Of a stretch of DNA of 64,000 bases, positions 36,801-45,652 are shown in pieces. How positions within the stretch are numbered: position 1 is the first letter of the stretch; the number at the start of each line of letters is the position of its first letter. The notes beneath the pieces were generated by a model. That model saw nothing but the letters and a program-made list of their open reading frames with translations. It was not told where the DNA came from and did not search any database. Both the position numbers and the translations under genes were made by a program. The DNA comes from an uncultured Bacteroidales bacterium (GTDB lineage Bacteria > Bacteroidota > Bacteroidia > Bacteroidales > F082). The stretch covers positions 32,356 through 96,355 of the forward strand of contig ONJF01000016.1 in the NCBI GenBank assembly GCA_900318085.1, given 5' to 3'.

Positions 36801-37563
36801 GAGCTGCGATGAATATTTCTGGGATCCCAATGGCCATGAGATCATTTACACCGACCATGAAGACCCCGTATACAACATGTCTGGCATCTATCACCGCACC
36901 TACAAGAACCAAGCGGACTGCGACAGTTTGGTCACGATGCACATGACTTTCGAGTACACACCGCACCCCACGCCCATCTATCCCATGGATGCCACCAACG
37001 GTGCCCCGCACTGGGTAGTGACCGCCACCGAGTTCCAAATCAACTCCTACGACTTCAACTTGTGGGACGAGAACCCCAACTGCTATTGGGACACCGTCAC
37101 CTGGACCTGCGACGAGGCACCTGAATGGGTACTAGAGCCTTTCGGCAACAAAGCCAAGTGCTGCAGGGTCTATGTGCTCAACCATGTAGTAGACACCATC
37201 TGGCTGAAAGCGCATGCCTTCAACCGCTGCTCACCCAGCGAAGGCATCGAGCAACGCTATTGGCTGTTGAGTTCATTCTATGGCGTTGAGGAAAACGAAG
37301 CCGTATGCGAACTCTGCAACTTCGATGTAGTCCCCAACCCCAACAACGGCCAGATGACGCTCAACTTCGAACACCTTACTGGCACCGTCGACGTGAGAGT
37401 GTACGACATGCGCGGCACACTCATCGACCAATTCAAGACATACAACGGCAATGGCCCGTCACAACACACCTACAATATGAGAACCAAGTCGGACGGCATC
37501 TACTTCTTCGTGGCCACGGGCCGTGAAGGCACCGTCGCCAAGAAAGTCGTTATCCAAAAATAG
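33895..37563 (+). CDS. Large T9SS-secreted PKD/repeat protein
   Basis: Start at ATG 33895 (MNKLFKLLVAVSF, signal peptide 1-24), 1222 aa. An unrecognised N-terminal region (25-130) leads into a PPC-like beta domain with paired cysteines (DPFCTDNG, DIDFCCWGPF, TGEYYILVITNYS). Then follow an Ig-like domain (GPYCVGETIQLTANGQAGA), two clear PKD domains (WNFGDGQTG, HTYANAGSYQVTLTV), two further PKD/Ig-like domains, and about six repeats with the GCDS motif. An unrecognised domain of about 120 aa (PTPIYP, WVVTATEFQINSYDF, EWVLEP, RYWLLSSFYGV) precedes the sorting domain (VPNPNNGQMTLNFEHL). No enzyme motif was seen; a structural or adhesive surface role is likely. The domain set is shared with the next gene. 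Confidence 0.83.
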   Translation: MNKLFKLLVAVSFVLLMPVTSNAQPTRTNVNEATLSFDITNIANFDERVFFIYNLTSDGRFDVITGEDDGTFIISASEAFEGLDLRSTFAEFREQNASDFARMSKEQAADVAAEYKGELPMQFISSLMMDYYIRSRQNNTCANADPFCTDNGMYEFPAGVNAGSGESGPDYDCLYTTPNPAWYYMRILNPGNIDIYMYSTPSVDIDFCCWGPFTDPSTPCPNGLTSNKVVSCSYAAAHTEHCLIPASAQTGEYYILVITNYSNQTTNISFSKVAGTGTTDCGILPPLVNNSGPYCVGETIQLTANGQAGATYSWTGPGNFNSTQQNPTRPNCTMNMAGTYTCTIALGSQTNSATTNVVIYPMPTANFNFTTVCVGSPTQFTSTSTTNPSGQQIQSYNWNFGDGQTGTGANTTHTYANAGSYQVTLTVGCGGHCTNQITKTVQVFGQPTSNFTFSTVCKGTPTQFTSTASAPPGQQISSYQWNFGDGQTGSGQTVSHTYAQAGNYQVTHTVGIGTGSCTGTRTQIVPVYATPAPTAVAQPNVVIYGGTATLTANAGTTGQFNFHWEPADKVVNPNNQTTSTIALQQTTTFTCTVTNPQGNCTGSTQVTVSIEGSDMTAMASADVYELCEGESTTLHVSPSGGTGNYTYSWTPANTLNNPSIQNPVATPPVGTHTYTCHVSDGMSAQDATVTIRVYPNTESDIYQTICENTTYNFFGDELSTPGVYDHTIESAHGCDSTIHLHLSNWDIYETPISAHFCQGDTYQFYGESLDAAGTYYHTLESEHGCDSVIRLNLIQDPSYEIELFESTCEGGPGYYYNGQYLQPSTTPYQIHYETTSSCDSLVILHVDVAQYNSKTYNVSICDTQYTWPSNGTTYYESGTYYDTLTFPNSCDSTVMLLLELRPSYDTEETITSCDTYRWKNDAYNVDMTFDESTVYTHHYVNNYGCNSEVTLYLTINDHDESDYTLDESESCDEYFWDPNGHEIIYTDHEDPVYNMSGIYHRTYKNQADCDSLVTMHMTFEYTPHPTPIYPMDATNGAPHWVVTATEFQINSYDFNLWDENPNCYWDTVTWTCDEAPEWVLEPFGNKAKCCRVYVLNHVVDTIWLKAHAFNRCSPSEGIEQRYWLLSSFYGVEENEAVCELCNFDVVPNPNNGQMTLNFEHLTGTVDVRVYDMRGTLIDQFKTYNGNGPSQHTYNMRTKSDGIYFFVATGREGTVAKKVVIQK

Positions 37564-37604
37564 CCCATGCCTGGCACATAAAGTATCAACAATTCAAAAC
37601 AACA

Positions 37605-40469
37605 ATGAAATCACTGACAAAATTAGCCGTAGCGCTCCTATTATTGTTCATCTTCCCGTTGAAGCAATTTGGGCAAACCCCTTACAGACCCTACGCCGAA
37701 GACGGCATACTGCTGAATTTCTATGAAATAGACAATCATGATTTCAGATTATTCTTGTTATACAGCCTCGAACAAGACGACCGTTTCATTTTGCAAACGG
37801 AAGAAGAAAATGGCTTGTTCAACATCGTCCCAAGCAGCGACGACAGTGACGAACCTTTCATCGACATCTTCGAAGAGGCCTACAGTCATGCCTTGTCTGA
37901 CTTTCAGTTCATCGACAAATTCGACATCGTAGACCTGTTTCCGCAATGGAAAGCCAGTGTCCCTGCCGTGCACTTCACCTCCATCACCATGGACCTCGCC
38001 CTCGGCAGAGCCATCACCGTCAACAACCATTGCGTGGATTCAGACCCCTTCTGCACCTCCGATGTCATTCAGTTTCAGGCGGCTAACACTACTCAAACTG
38101 CCGAACAATTGGAAAGCGACCCCTTTGACGACGGTTGTATAGGTAGCTCCTACAACCCTTCCTGGTTCCACATGAGAATCAACACGCCCGGACAATTCAT
38201 CATCCATATGGAAGGGCATGATCCGCTTACCAATGTAGAAAGAGACATTGACTATTGCCTGTGGGGGCCCTTCGATGACCCGACATCGCCTTGTGTTATA
38301 CAGCTGACCGGCAACAAAATCATCGACTGCAATTACTCTTCGAGCTATTCTGAAGACATTTATTTAGGTTTCGAAGAAAGCCAGCACCATCACCAAGCCG
38401 GTCATGGCACAGTCAATTACCATCTGCCAGAAACAGGAGAGTATTATATCCTGATGATTACAAACTATTCGCGCGATCCTTGCGTCATCACCTTTACCAA
38501 GACCGAAAACTCGGGTCCTGGCACTACCGACTGTGGCATTCTGCCTGGTATTGCCACCAATGATGGTCCTTATTGCGTAGGCGATGACATCCAACTGACT
38601 GTCACCACGCAAGCAGGTGCCACCTACCAATGGACAGGGCCCAACAACTTTAACTCGACCATTCAGAACCCCCTCATCCTCAACTGCACATTGGAGATGG
38701 CAGGTACCTACACTTGTGTCACCACTGTCGACGGGGAGACCACCTCGGGATCCACCGATGTCATCATTTATCCCCAACCAGCTGCCGATTTCACTTATGT
38801 TCCTGCATGCGAAGGCAGTCCTGTGCAATTCACCAGCACATCGACCACCAATCCTGAAGGACAAGAGATTGAGAACATCGGATGGGATTTCGGAGACGGA
38901 GAAACCGCTAGTGGACCGACTGTTAGCCACACTTACGCCGAGGCAGGCGACTACGAAGTGACCCTCAATGTGGGCACGGGCATCTGCACCGACCAATTGA
39001 TACAAACGGTGACCGTCTATGCCATCCCCGTAGCCACCGCCACTGCCAGTCCGAGTTCCGTTATGTATGGCGGCACCTCTACCCTTACGGTCAATGTGGA
39101 GACACCCGGCACCTTCACCTACCAATGGGAACCCGCCAACATGGTCACCAACCCCACCGGACAGACCACACAGACCGTCTCTTTGGACGAGACGCAGGTC
39201 TACACAGTGACCATCACCAACACGGAAGGTGGCTGCAGCACTACCATCCAAGTCACCGTGGCCATGGCTGGCTCCAACCTGACCGCCACCGCCACCGCCG
39301 ACGAATACGAGATTTGCGAGAACGGTTCCACCACGCTACATGCCTTACCCGTGGCGGGCACGGGCAACTACACCTATAGCTGGTCGCCAGCCAACCTGCT
39401 CAACAGCACCACATCGCAGAATCCCGTAGCCACGCCTCCCATCGGAAGCACCACCTTCCACTGCAGCGTCAGCGACGGCATGACGACACAAGAAGTCAGT
39501 GTGACCATCCTCGTGCGTCCCCATGTGGAAAACGACATCTATGAGGCCATCTGCGAAAACGACACCTATAATTATTATGGGCAACACCTCAACACGGAAG
39601 GCATATATGACCACACTCTTACCAACATGTACGGCTGCGACAGCATCTTGCACCTCCACCTCTCTGTCAACCCCAATGTCGCCTCCGACTTCAGCGTTGA
39701 CCGTTGTAACGAATACTATTGGGATGCGGAAGGCCACGAGATTGTCAGCACCGACCATGAGGACCCCCTCTATACCGAGACAGGCATCTACCACCGCACC
39801 TACTTGAACCAGCATGGTTGTGATAGCGTGGTGACACTAAATGCCCAATTCGAGTACACTCCTGCCCCGACGCCCATCTACCCCACTGATCCCGCGAACA
39901 CCGCACCCCATTGGGTGGTCACGGCCACCGAGTTCCAAATCAACTCCTACGAGTTCCATCTTTGGGACACCAACCCGCACTGCCATTGGGACTCCGTCGT
40001 TTGGAACTTCGAAAACCCAGAAATTGAATGGGTGTTGGAGCCTGACAACGAGATGCAGCCCAAGGGCCAGCGTTGCGTAATGCATGTGCTCAGCCATCAC
40101 GAAGACACCATTTGGCTTCGCGCCACGGCATACAACAGATGCTCCCCTGAAGGCATCAGCGAGCGTTACTGGTTTGTCTGCTCTTTCTTTGGTGTAGATG
40201 AAGACGGCACTGCGGTGGGCTCTGGTAACTTTGATGTGCTGCCGAACCCCAACAGTGGACATATGACCCTGCACTTTGAGAACCTCAGCGGCAAGGTCGA
40301 CATGAAAGTGTACGACATGCGCGGCGTCCTCATCGACCATTTTGAAGCCGCCGACGGCTTTGGTAGCACCTATGACTACGACATGAAGCATGATGCCAGA
40401 GGCATCTATTTCTTCGTGGCGACAAGCAAGGAAGGCACCATGGCCAAGAAAGTTGTCATAGAAAAGTAA
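37605..40469 (+). CDS. Large T9SS-secreted PKD/repeat protein, paralogue of the preceding gene
   Basis: 954 aa with signal peptide 1-24 (ending QFGQ). It repeats the design of the upstream paralogue in shorter form: an N-terminal unrecognised region (DDRFILQTEEENGLFNI), a PPC-like domain (DPFCTSD, DIDYCLWGPF, TGEYYILMITNYS), an Ig-like domain (GPYCVGDDIQLTV), one PKD domain (GWDFGDGETASG) instead of two, two PKD/Ig-like domains, and two GCDS repeats in place of about six. It then has the same pre-sorting domain (PTPIYPTDPAN, WVVTATEFQINSYEF, RYWFVCSFFGV) and T9SS signal (LPNPNSGHMTLHFENL). It starts 41 nt after the upstream stop. The size difference looks like repeat loss or gain after duplication. 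Confidence 0.82.
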   Translation: MKSLTKLAVALLLLFIFPLKQFGQTPYRPYAEDGILLNFYEIDNHDFRLFLLYSLEQDDRFILQTEEENGLFNIVPSSDDSDEPFIDIFEEAYSHALSDFQFIDKFDIVDLFPQWKASVPAVHFTSITMDLALGRAITVNNHCVDSDPFCTSDVIQFQAANTTQTAEQLESDPFDDGCIGSSYNPSWFHMRINTPGQFIIHMEGHDPLTNVERDIDYCLWGPFDDPTSPCVIQLTGNKIIDCNYSSSYSEDIYLGFEESQHHHQAGHGTVNYHLPETGEYYILMITNYSRDPCVITFTKTENSGPGTTDCGILPGIATNDGPYCVGDDIQLTVTTQAGATYQWTGPNNFNSTIQNPLILNCTLEMAGTYTCVTTVDGETTSGSTDVIIYPQPAADFTYVPACEGSPVQFTSTSTTNPEGQEIENIGWDFGDGETASGPTVSHTYAEAGDYEVTLNVGTGICTDQLIQTVTVYAIPVATATASPSSVMYGGTSTLTVNVETPGTFTYQWEPANMVTNPTGQTTQTVSLDETQVYTVTITNTEGGCSTTIQVTVAMAGSNLTATATADEYEICENGSTTLHALPVAGTGNYTYSWSPANLLNSTTSQNPVATPPIGSTTFHCSVSDGMTTQEVSVTILVRPHVENDIYEAICENDTYNYYGQHLNTEGIYDHTLTNMYGCDSILHLHLSVNPNVASDFSVDRCNEYYWDAEGHEIVSTDHEDPLYTETGIYHRTYLNQHGCDSVVTLNAQFEYTPAPTPIYPTDPANTAPHWVVTATEFQINSYEFHLWDTNPHCHWDSVVWNFENPEIEWVLEPDNEMQPKGQRCVMHVLSHHEDTIWLRATAYNRCSPEGISERYWFVCSFFGVDEDGTAVGSGNFDVLPNPNSGHMTLHFENLSGKVDMKVYDMRGVLIDHFEAADGFGSTYDYDMKHDARGIYFFVATSKEGTMAKKVVIEK

Positions 40470-40490
40470 CCATTTATCAAACAAAATACA

Positions 40491-43400
40491 ATGAAGCACT
40501 TGAAGTCTGTTTTAGCATTATTGCTCCTTTTCTTGGGTAGCCTACCTGCATTGATGGCACAAAACACCTCGACGCAGGGCAAGGAGTTTTGGCTCTCGTT
40601 CATGCATAACGGATTCAGGGACCACACCGAAGGCGGTTGGGTCATCAACCAAGTGCTCATCAGCGCCAAGCGCGACTGCAGCGGCACCGTGTCGAATCCT
40701 TTGACGGGGTGGTCGCGGGAATTCACTGTCAGGGCGAACAATATCACCACCATTGAGATTCCCGAAGAACAAGGCTATCACAATAGCGCGCAGCACGAGG
40801 TCATCATGGAGAAAGGCATCAAAGTGCAGTCCACCGATACCATTTCGGTGTACTGCACTAACATTGCCCACGTCTCCTTCGACGCTTCATTTGTCTTGCC
40901 TATAGAGAGTTTGGGTGACGAGTACATCATCCAAAGTTACGACCAATCCATATCGTCAGGCGCCAACTATTATGCCTCCAATAACGAGACAAGTGCCTTT
41001 GTCATCATCGCTACAGAAGACAATACGGATATCGAAATCACTCCTACGGTGGCCACATTAGGAGGGCATCCTGCCAATCAGCCCTTTACCATCACGATGA
41101 ATGCAGGTGAGACCTATCATGTCAGGTCGTTGCGGATGAATTCATGGAACGAAAACCGCGACTTGAGCGGTACACGGATATTGGCCTCCGACTGTAAGAA
41201 AATTGCGGTATTCAATGGCAATACCCTCACCTGCATCCCCACTGACCAAGGCAACGGATTCGATCATGTGTTCGAGCAAGCCATGCCGTTACGCTCGTGG
41301 GGCAAAAACTTCGTAGTGACCAGCTCTCGCAACCGCAACCGCGACTTCATCAAGATCACCTCGAGCGCCAATATCAATTCCATCACCTTGAACGGTGAGC
41401 CGCTCACCATGTTGGGTGCAGGCGAGTCGTACACCTTCCCGTTGTTGGAAAGCGAAGGCTCATGCTACCTGCAAGCCACGCAGCCCAGCGCGGTCTATCT
41501 CTACAACAACTCGAGCTACGACCAAAACTATGCAGGTGGTTTGGGCGACCCTTCCATGGTATGGATCGCTCCTGTGGAGCAACGTATCAACGACGTGACT
41601 TTCTCCACCTTCGACCATGACAACATCAACATTGAGACCCACAGTGTCAACATCATCGTCAACACTGAAGACATCACGAATGTTTATTTTGACGACCAAC
41701 AGATTTCACCCCTGCTCTTCAGCCGAGTCAACGGAAGCGATGACTACTGTTTCACAAGGCGTGACATCACGCATGGTGTGCACCGTATCACCTGTGAGAA
41801 TGGCTTCAACGCTCATGTCTACGGTTTCGGTAACGCCAAAGGCTATGCCTATCTTGTAGGCTCCAACGCCATCAACCTCAGCTCAAGCCTCACCCTTAAC
41901 GATGAGCCTGTGCTACCCAACGAGAGTTTCTCATATTGCTCCGACATGCCCATCACCTTCCACGCTGAGGTCAACTTGCCCAATTATGAGCTCCTTTGGG
42001 ACTTCGGCGACGGCACTACCAGCACCCAAAATCCTGTAACACATACCTATAGCGAAAGTCGTGTCTATAATGTCTCGTTGGCCATCACCACCAACGAAGG
42101 CGGCTGCACTGGCACCTCGAGTAACACTACCAATTTCATCATCGATGCCACCCAGCAATACATCATCGAGCACGATGAAATATGTGCAGGTGAACTTTAT
42201 TCGGGTCATGGCTTCACCAATGTCCAAATCAGCAACGACACCATTCTGGCCCGCACCCAAGCCAACCCCGTCCATGGCGAATGTCAAGATTCGGTACTCG
42301 TATATATCGACGCCCATCAGCAATACCACATCCCCATCGACGACAGCCGTTGTTGGCAAGGCGAGCCAGGCGTGTATGACGCTTATGGCTTCAGCTTTGA
42401 GTATACCGAACCGGGTACCTATGACCGTCAACTCTATCTGATGACCGCCAACGGCTGCGATAGCGTCCTCAACCTGCACCTCACCGTGGCTGACCGCATC
42501 ACCTATGAATTCAGCCATCACGAATGCGATGGCAGCTACACGTGGGACGGACAAACCTACGACACCCCAGGCGACTACGAGCGTTCCTACATCTCGCTCG
42601 GCGGCTGCGACAGCATCGTCACCATGCACTTGACCATGGGGCATCCAGAGTACACCGCTTTCGACACCATCTCATGCGGTGTGTTTGAGTGGAACGGACA
42701 GACCTATGACCATAGTGGTACCTTCCGACAAGCATTCACCACCATCGACGGTTGCGACAGCATCGTTGACTGCACCCTAACCCTTTCGGGTAATGTCATA
42801 GGCACCACACTTGAAGTCGAGGAATGCGACGAATACCAATGGCTTGGCGAGAGCTACACCTTGTCCGGACAATATGAGAAGACCCTGTCTACCATCTTGG
42901 GGTGCGACAGCACCGTGTATCTCAACCTGGACATGGAATACACCCCCGACCCCACCCCCATCTATCCCGCCGACACCAACAATACGGCTCCCCATTGGGT
43001 AGTGACCGCCACTGAGTTCCAAATCAACAGCTACGACTTCATGATATGGGACAACAACGAACGATGCCATTGGGACTCGGTCACTTGGGCCTTCGAAGAC
43101 CCCACGGTGGAGTGGGTGCTTGAGCCCGACACTACGACACACCCTGCAGGAAAGCGTTGCAAAATCTTTGTTCTCAACCAACTGGAAGACACCGTCTGGC
43201 TCAATGCAAAAGTCTACAACAAATGCCATCCCGAAGGGACCGAGCGCCGCTATTGGTTTGTGTGCTCGTTCTACGGCATTGAAGATGACCCTTCGACTCC
43301 TTCGACAGGCTCAGGAGCCGTTGGGACCTCTGCAGACTTCACGGTGATGCCCAATCCCAACAACGGACAAATGACGCTCAACTTTGAGCACATGACGGGC

Positions 43401-43580
43401 AAGATCGACATCAAGGTTTATGACATGCGAGGCGTCCTCATCGACCAACTTCAGACTTTCGGTACAACCGAACACCACAACCTTTCCTATCAATGCGACA
43501 CGAAAGGCGATGGCATTTATTGTTTCGTTGCCACCAGCAAGGAAGGTACGCTTGTTAGGAAAGTTGTCATTGTCCATTAA
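40491..43580 (+). CDS. T9SS-secreted protein with IgGFc-binding-like N-terminal domain
   Basis: 1029 aa, signal peptide 1-23 (ends LMAQ). Residues 24-465 resemble the IgGFc_binding family: GKEFWLSFMHNG at the start, SAFVIIATEDNTDIEITPT, and SWGKNFVVTSS. A PKD domain (LLWDFGDGTTSTQNPVTHTY) follows at about 500-545, then about five GCDS repeats, the same pre-sorting domain as in the two upstream paralogues (PTPIYPADTNN, WVVTATEFQINSYDF, YWFVCSFYGI) and a sorting domain (MPNPNNGQMTLNFEHM). Despite the family name, IgG binding cannot be assumed; the domain occurs widely in environmental Bacteroidota. It is the last gene of the run that starts at 29088. Confidence 0.82.
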   Translation: MKHLKSVLALLLLFLGSLPALMAQNTSTQGKEFWLSFMHNGFRDHTEGGWVINQVLISAKRDCSGTVSNPLTGWSREFTVRANNITTIEIPEEQGYHNSAQHEVIMEKGIKVQSTDTISVYCTNIAHVSFDASFVLPIESLGDEYIIQSYDQSISSGANYYASNNETSAFVIIATEDNTDIEITPTVATLGGHPANQPFTITMNAGETYHVRSLRMNSWNENRDLSGTRILASDCKKIAVFNGNTLTCIPTDQGNGFDHVFEQAMPLRSWGKNFVVTSSRNRNRDFIKITSSANINSITLNGEPLTMLGAGESYTFPLLESEGSCYLQATQPSAVYLYNNSSYDQNYAGGLGDPSMVWIAPVEQRINDVTFSTFDHDNINIETHSVNIIVNTEDITNVYFDDQQISPLLFSRVNGSDDYCFTRRDITHGVHRITCENGFNAHVYGFGNAKGYAYLVGSNAINLSSSLTLNDEPVLPNESFSYCSDMPITFHAEVNLPNYELLWDFGDGTTSTQNPVTHTYSESRVYNVSLAITTNEGGCTGTSSNTTNFIIDATQQYIIEHDEICAGELYSGHGFTNVQISNDTILARTQANPVHGECQDSVLVYIDAHQQYHIPIDDSRCWQGEPGVYDAYGFSFEYTEPGTYDRQLYLMTANGCDSVLNLHLTVADRITYEFSHHECDGSYTWDGQTYDTPGDYERSYISLGGCDSIVTMHLTMGHPEYTAFDTISCGVFEWNGQTYDHSGTFRQAFTTIDGCDSIVDCTLTLSGNVIGTTLEVEECDEYQWLGESYTLSGQYEKTLSTILGCDSTVYLNLDMEYTPDPTPIYPADTNNTAPHWVVTATEFQINSYDFMIWDNNERCHWDSVTWAFEDPTVEWVLEPDTTTHPAGKRCKIFVLNQLEDTVWLNAKVYNKCHPEGTERRYWFVCSFYGIEDDPSTPSTGSGAVGTSADFTVMPNPNNGQMTLNFEHMTGKIDIKVYDMRGVLIDQLQTFGTTEHHNLSYQCDTKGDGIYCFVATSKEGTLVRKVVIVH

Positions 43581-43645
43581 AGGCACTTCCATAACGAAAT
43601 AATTTACAGCCCGTTACAATAAGGCGCAAAAAAAATCGTTTCTAT

Positions 43646-43679
43646 TTTGTCGATTGTAAGACCTAAATTCTTACATTTG
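43646..43679 (+). promoter_or_regulatory. Promoter upstream of the lipoprotein/barrel gene pair
   Basis: TTTG at 43646-43649 and TACATTTG at 43672-43679 (spacing 22) match the Bacteroidota pattern. The ATG at 43726 is 46 nt downstream. It marks the start of a transcription unit separate from the cargo operon. Confidence 0.6.
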
Positions 43680-43725
43680 CGAGATAAATTTCTCTCTTTG
43701 AGAGCCTCATCCAAGCATTAAGACG

Positions 43726-44571
43726 ATGAAGAAACACTTATTATTGGCCTTGTTTTTCATTTGTGGTTTCGCCTCTCTCACTTCGTGCATGAAAGACGAT
43801 CCGAAAAACAACGAGACGGTGTACTATGCCTATCAGCACATCCCCAACATCAACGAGTTTATGCCCCAACGCCTTTTGCACAGCATGGGGAGCGCACATC
43901 TTTATTATGGCGACGAGCCGCCCAAAATGGAAGGCTTATACATTGCCGACAATATTTGGATCACTGATATCATCAAGGTCCCGTCGAGCACCTGGAGGAA
44001 TACGCCTACCAGCATTCCTACCCCCCAATATTTTGATTTCTACGAGCAGCATAAAGGCATCGCCAAGCTGCGTTTCAAGTATCCCAAGGGTAGCGTGGGC
44101 CAATACGACTACTTCCTTGAAAAATCAGAGACCGACTCGACCCACTACTTGATGCAAGACGACATCCAAGCCTTCGTCGACGACACCATCTCTCCCATCT
44201 ACTTCAAAGACGGCAAACTCACTGAAGACGATTTCCGTACCGTCTACATCATGGGACAAGACCCCTATTTCACCGCCTTCTATTACGAAATCCGCGACAT
44301 CAAGTCGAAAGCAGAGCCCCTCAACGCCGTCATCTTCTCCGGTAGAATCGACAAAGAGTTCACCGTGGTGACCGACACTGTCAACCACACCACTGACACC
44401 GTTGTGTCCAATGTCATCAAAGACCTCCATTGGGGCATCGAAACCATGAAATACCTCAAAGCCGGCACCAGTGTCAACCAAATCATCCACTTGGGCTATC
44501 TGCCCACACCAGGCGACATCATGATCCTTAAGAATGACGGCATCGCCCATACGGGGGAATTCCATGAATAA
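43726..44571 (+). CDS. Lipoprotein of unknown function
   Basis: 281 aa. The N-terminus is a lipoprotein signal with lipobox SLTSC (Cys21), so the protein is probably anchored to a membrane in the envelope. I recognise no family. The mature part is mixed alpha/beta with many aromatic residues (YYAYQHIPNINEFMP near the start; YFTAFYYEIRDIKSK in the middle). It is followed after 30 nt by a gene for an outer-membrane beta-barrel, and the two are co-transcribed from the promoter at 43646-43679. The pair is flanked on both sides by T9SS cargo genes, so a role in exporting or anchoring that cargo is possible but unproven. Confidence 0.75.
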   Translation: MKKHLLLALFFICGFASLTSCMKDDPKNNETVYYAYQHIPNINEFMPQRLLHSMGSAHLYYGDEPPKMEGLYIADNIWITDIIKVPSSTWRNTPTSIPTPQYFDFYEQHKGIAKLRFKYPKGSVGQYDYFLEKSETDSTHYLMQDDIQAFVDDTISPIYFKDGKLTEDDFRTVYIMGQDPYFTAFYYEIRDIKSKAEPLNAVIFSGRIDKEFTVVTDTVNHTTDTVVSNVIKDLHWGIETMKYLKAGTSVNQIIHLGYLPTPGDIMILKNDGIAHTGEFHE

Positions 44572-44601
44572 GAATAAACACTCATCCAAGACTTACGCAG
44601 A

Positions 44602-45480
44602 ATGAACAAGTCAAGCATCATAATCCTGTCCTTTTTATTAGCCATTGGCATCACGGCGCAAGCGCAGTTCAACAAGCCGCTGCAGTCGGCACGCAGCCGC
44701 GTGAACTCCAACGAAGCCAGATATAACATCGGCATCGAAGGTGGACTCACCTCCACCTATTGGGCTCACTTTGGCGGGACAAAGACTCCCTACAAGGCCC
44801 CGTTCAATTTTGGCATCACAGGCGGTCTCATCGTGGAGCGGATGCTCAACGGCAACACCTCTATCGCCTTGGAAGGTCTCTATGCCATGCGCAAAACAGG
44901 TGTCAACTACGAAGTGCTCAACTTCCCCGTTGCCATCAACGAAAACAAAGACTTCTATCGTCAGTTTGACGCCGAATATCAAGAAGTAGACATCCAAGTC
45001 CCATTAACGCGCTACCTCTCGAACGGCACCCTGCGCCCCTTTGTGTATGTGGCCCCTAGATTCAGCATGCCCCTCTCGGGAAAGATGGTGTGGCAAAAGA
45101 AAGAGATATTAAACTACGGTACCGAAAACCAACAATACAATGAGAATGGTGTCGTCATCGACACGGTAGAGTTCAACGCACAAAACACACGCCAATTCAA
45201 TGTCGGTTTAGTGTTGGGTGCAGGTGTGCTTTATAAAGTTAATGTAGGCAACTATTACCTGCTTCTCCGACTCGATGCCTCTGCCCATGCTGCAGTCATC
45301 AACTCGTTCACGAGCGAAGAGATCCACGGCGAGTCGCAAAATGTCGTTGGCGCCGGCTACATCGACCCTTACCTCCTAGGCTGGCGTGTCAACACTGACG
45401 CCACCGTGAAACTGACCTTGATGTTCCCCTTGAAGAAACAGTTGCAGGGCGCTTGCATACGGTGGGGGGAATATGATTGA
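44602..45480 (+). CDS. PorT-like outer-membrane beta-barrel protein
   Basis: 292 aa with a Sec signal peptide (1-22, ending AQAQ). The mature part alternates hydrophobic and polar residues in beta strands typical of the Bacteroidota outer-membrane barrel (PorT/OMP_b-brl_2) group: YNIGIEGGLTSTYW, FNFGITGGLIVERML, SIALEGLYAMRKTGVNYE, LRPFVYVAPRFSMPL and FNVGLVLGAGVLYKV. The protein ends in hydrophobic strand-like residues followed by a basic tail. It is encoded directly after a lipoprotein gene, which suggests the two act together in the outer membrane. It should not be called porT itself without a homology search. Confidence 0.75.
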   Translation: MNKSSIIILSFLLAIGITAQAQFNKPLQSARSRVNSNEARYNIGIEGGLTSTYWAHFGGTKTPYKAPFNFGITGGLIVERMLNGNTSIALEGLYAMRKTGVNYEVLNFPVAINENKDFYRQFDAEYQEVDIQVPLTRYLSNGTLRPFVYVAPRFSMPLSGKMVWQKKEILNYGTENQQYNENGVVIDTVEFNAQNTRQFNVGLVLGAGVLYKVNVGNYYLLLRLDASAHAAVINSFTSEEIHGESQNVVGAGYIDPYLLGWRVNTDATVKLTLMFPLKKQLQGACIRWGEYD

Positions 45481-45596
45481 GTTGAGAGTTTAGAGTTGAG
45501 AGTTTAGAGATAAGAGGTTGGGAGTTGGGGAGAGAAAGAAGAGAGAAAGAAAGAGAGAGAAAGAAAAGATAGGAGGAGAGACGCTTTTGCGTCTCT
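45481..45596. repeat. Tandem GA-rich repeat followed by a GAGACGC hairpin
   Basis: Directly after the barrel gene stop, a 14-nt unit (GTTGAGAGTTTAGA) occurs twice (45481-45494, 45495-45508), then comes a strongly purine-rich tract of GAGA/GAAA. At 45577-45596 there is a perfect hairpin, AGAGACGC-TTTT-GCGTCTCT. The hairpin could end transcription of the upstream pair, although its T-run is short. No coding potential is evident. Confidence 0.7.
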
Positions 45597-45652
45597 TTCC
45601 GATTAAAACATGACCATAAAGAAACATAAAAGTATCATCAAACCATAGCGAT

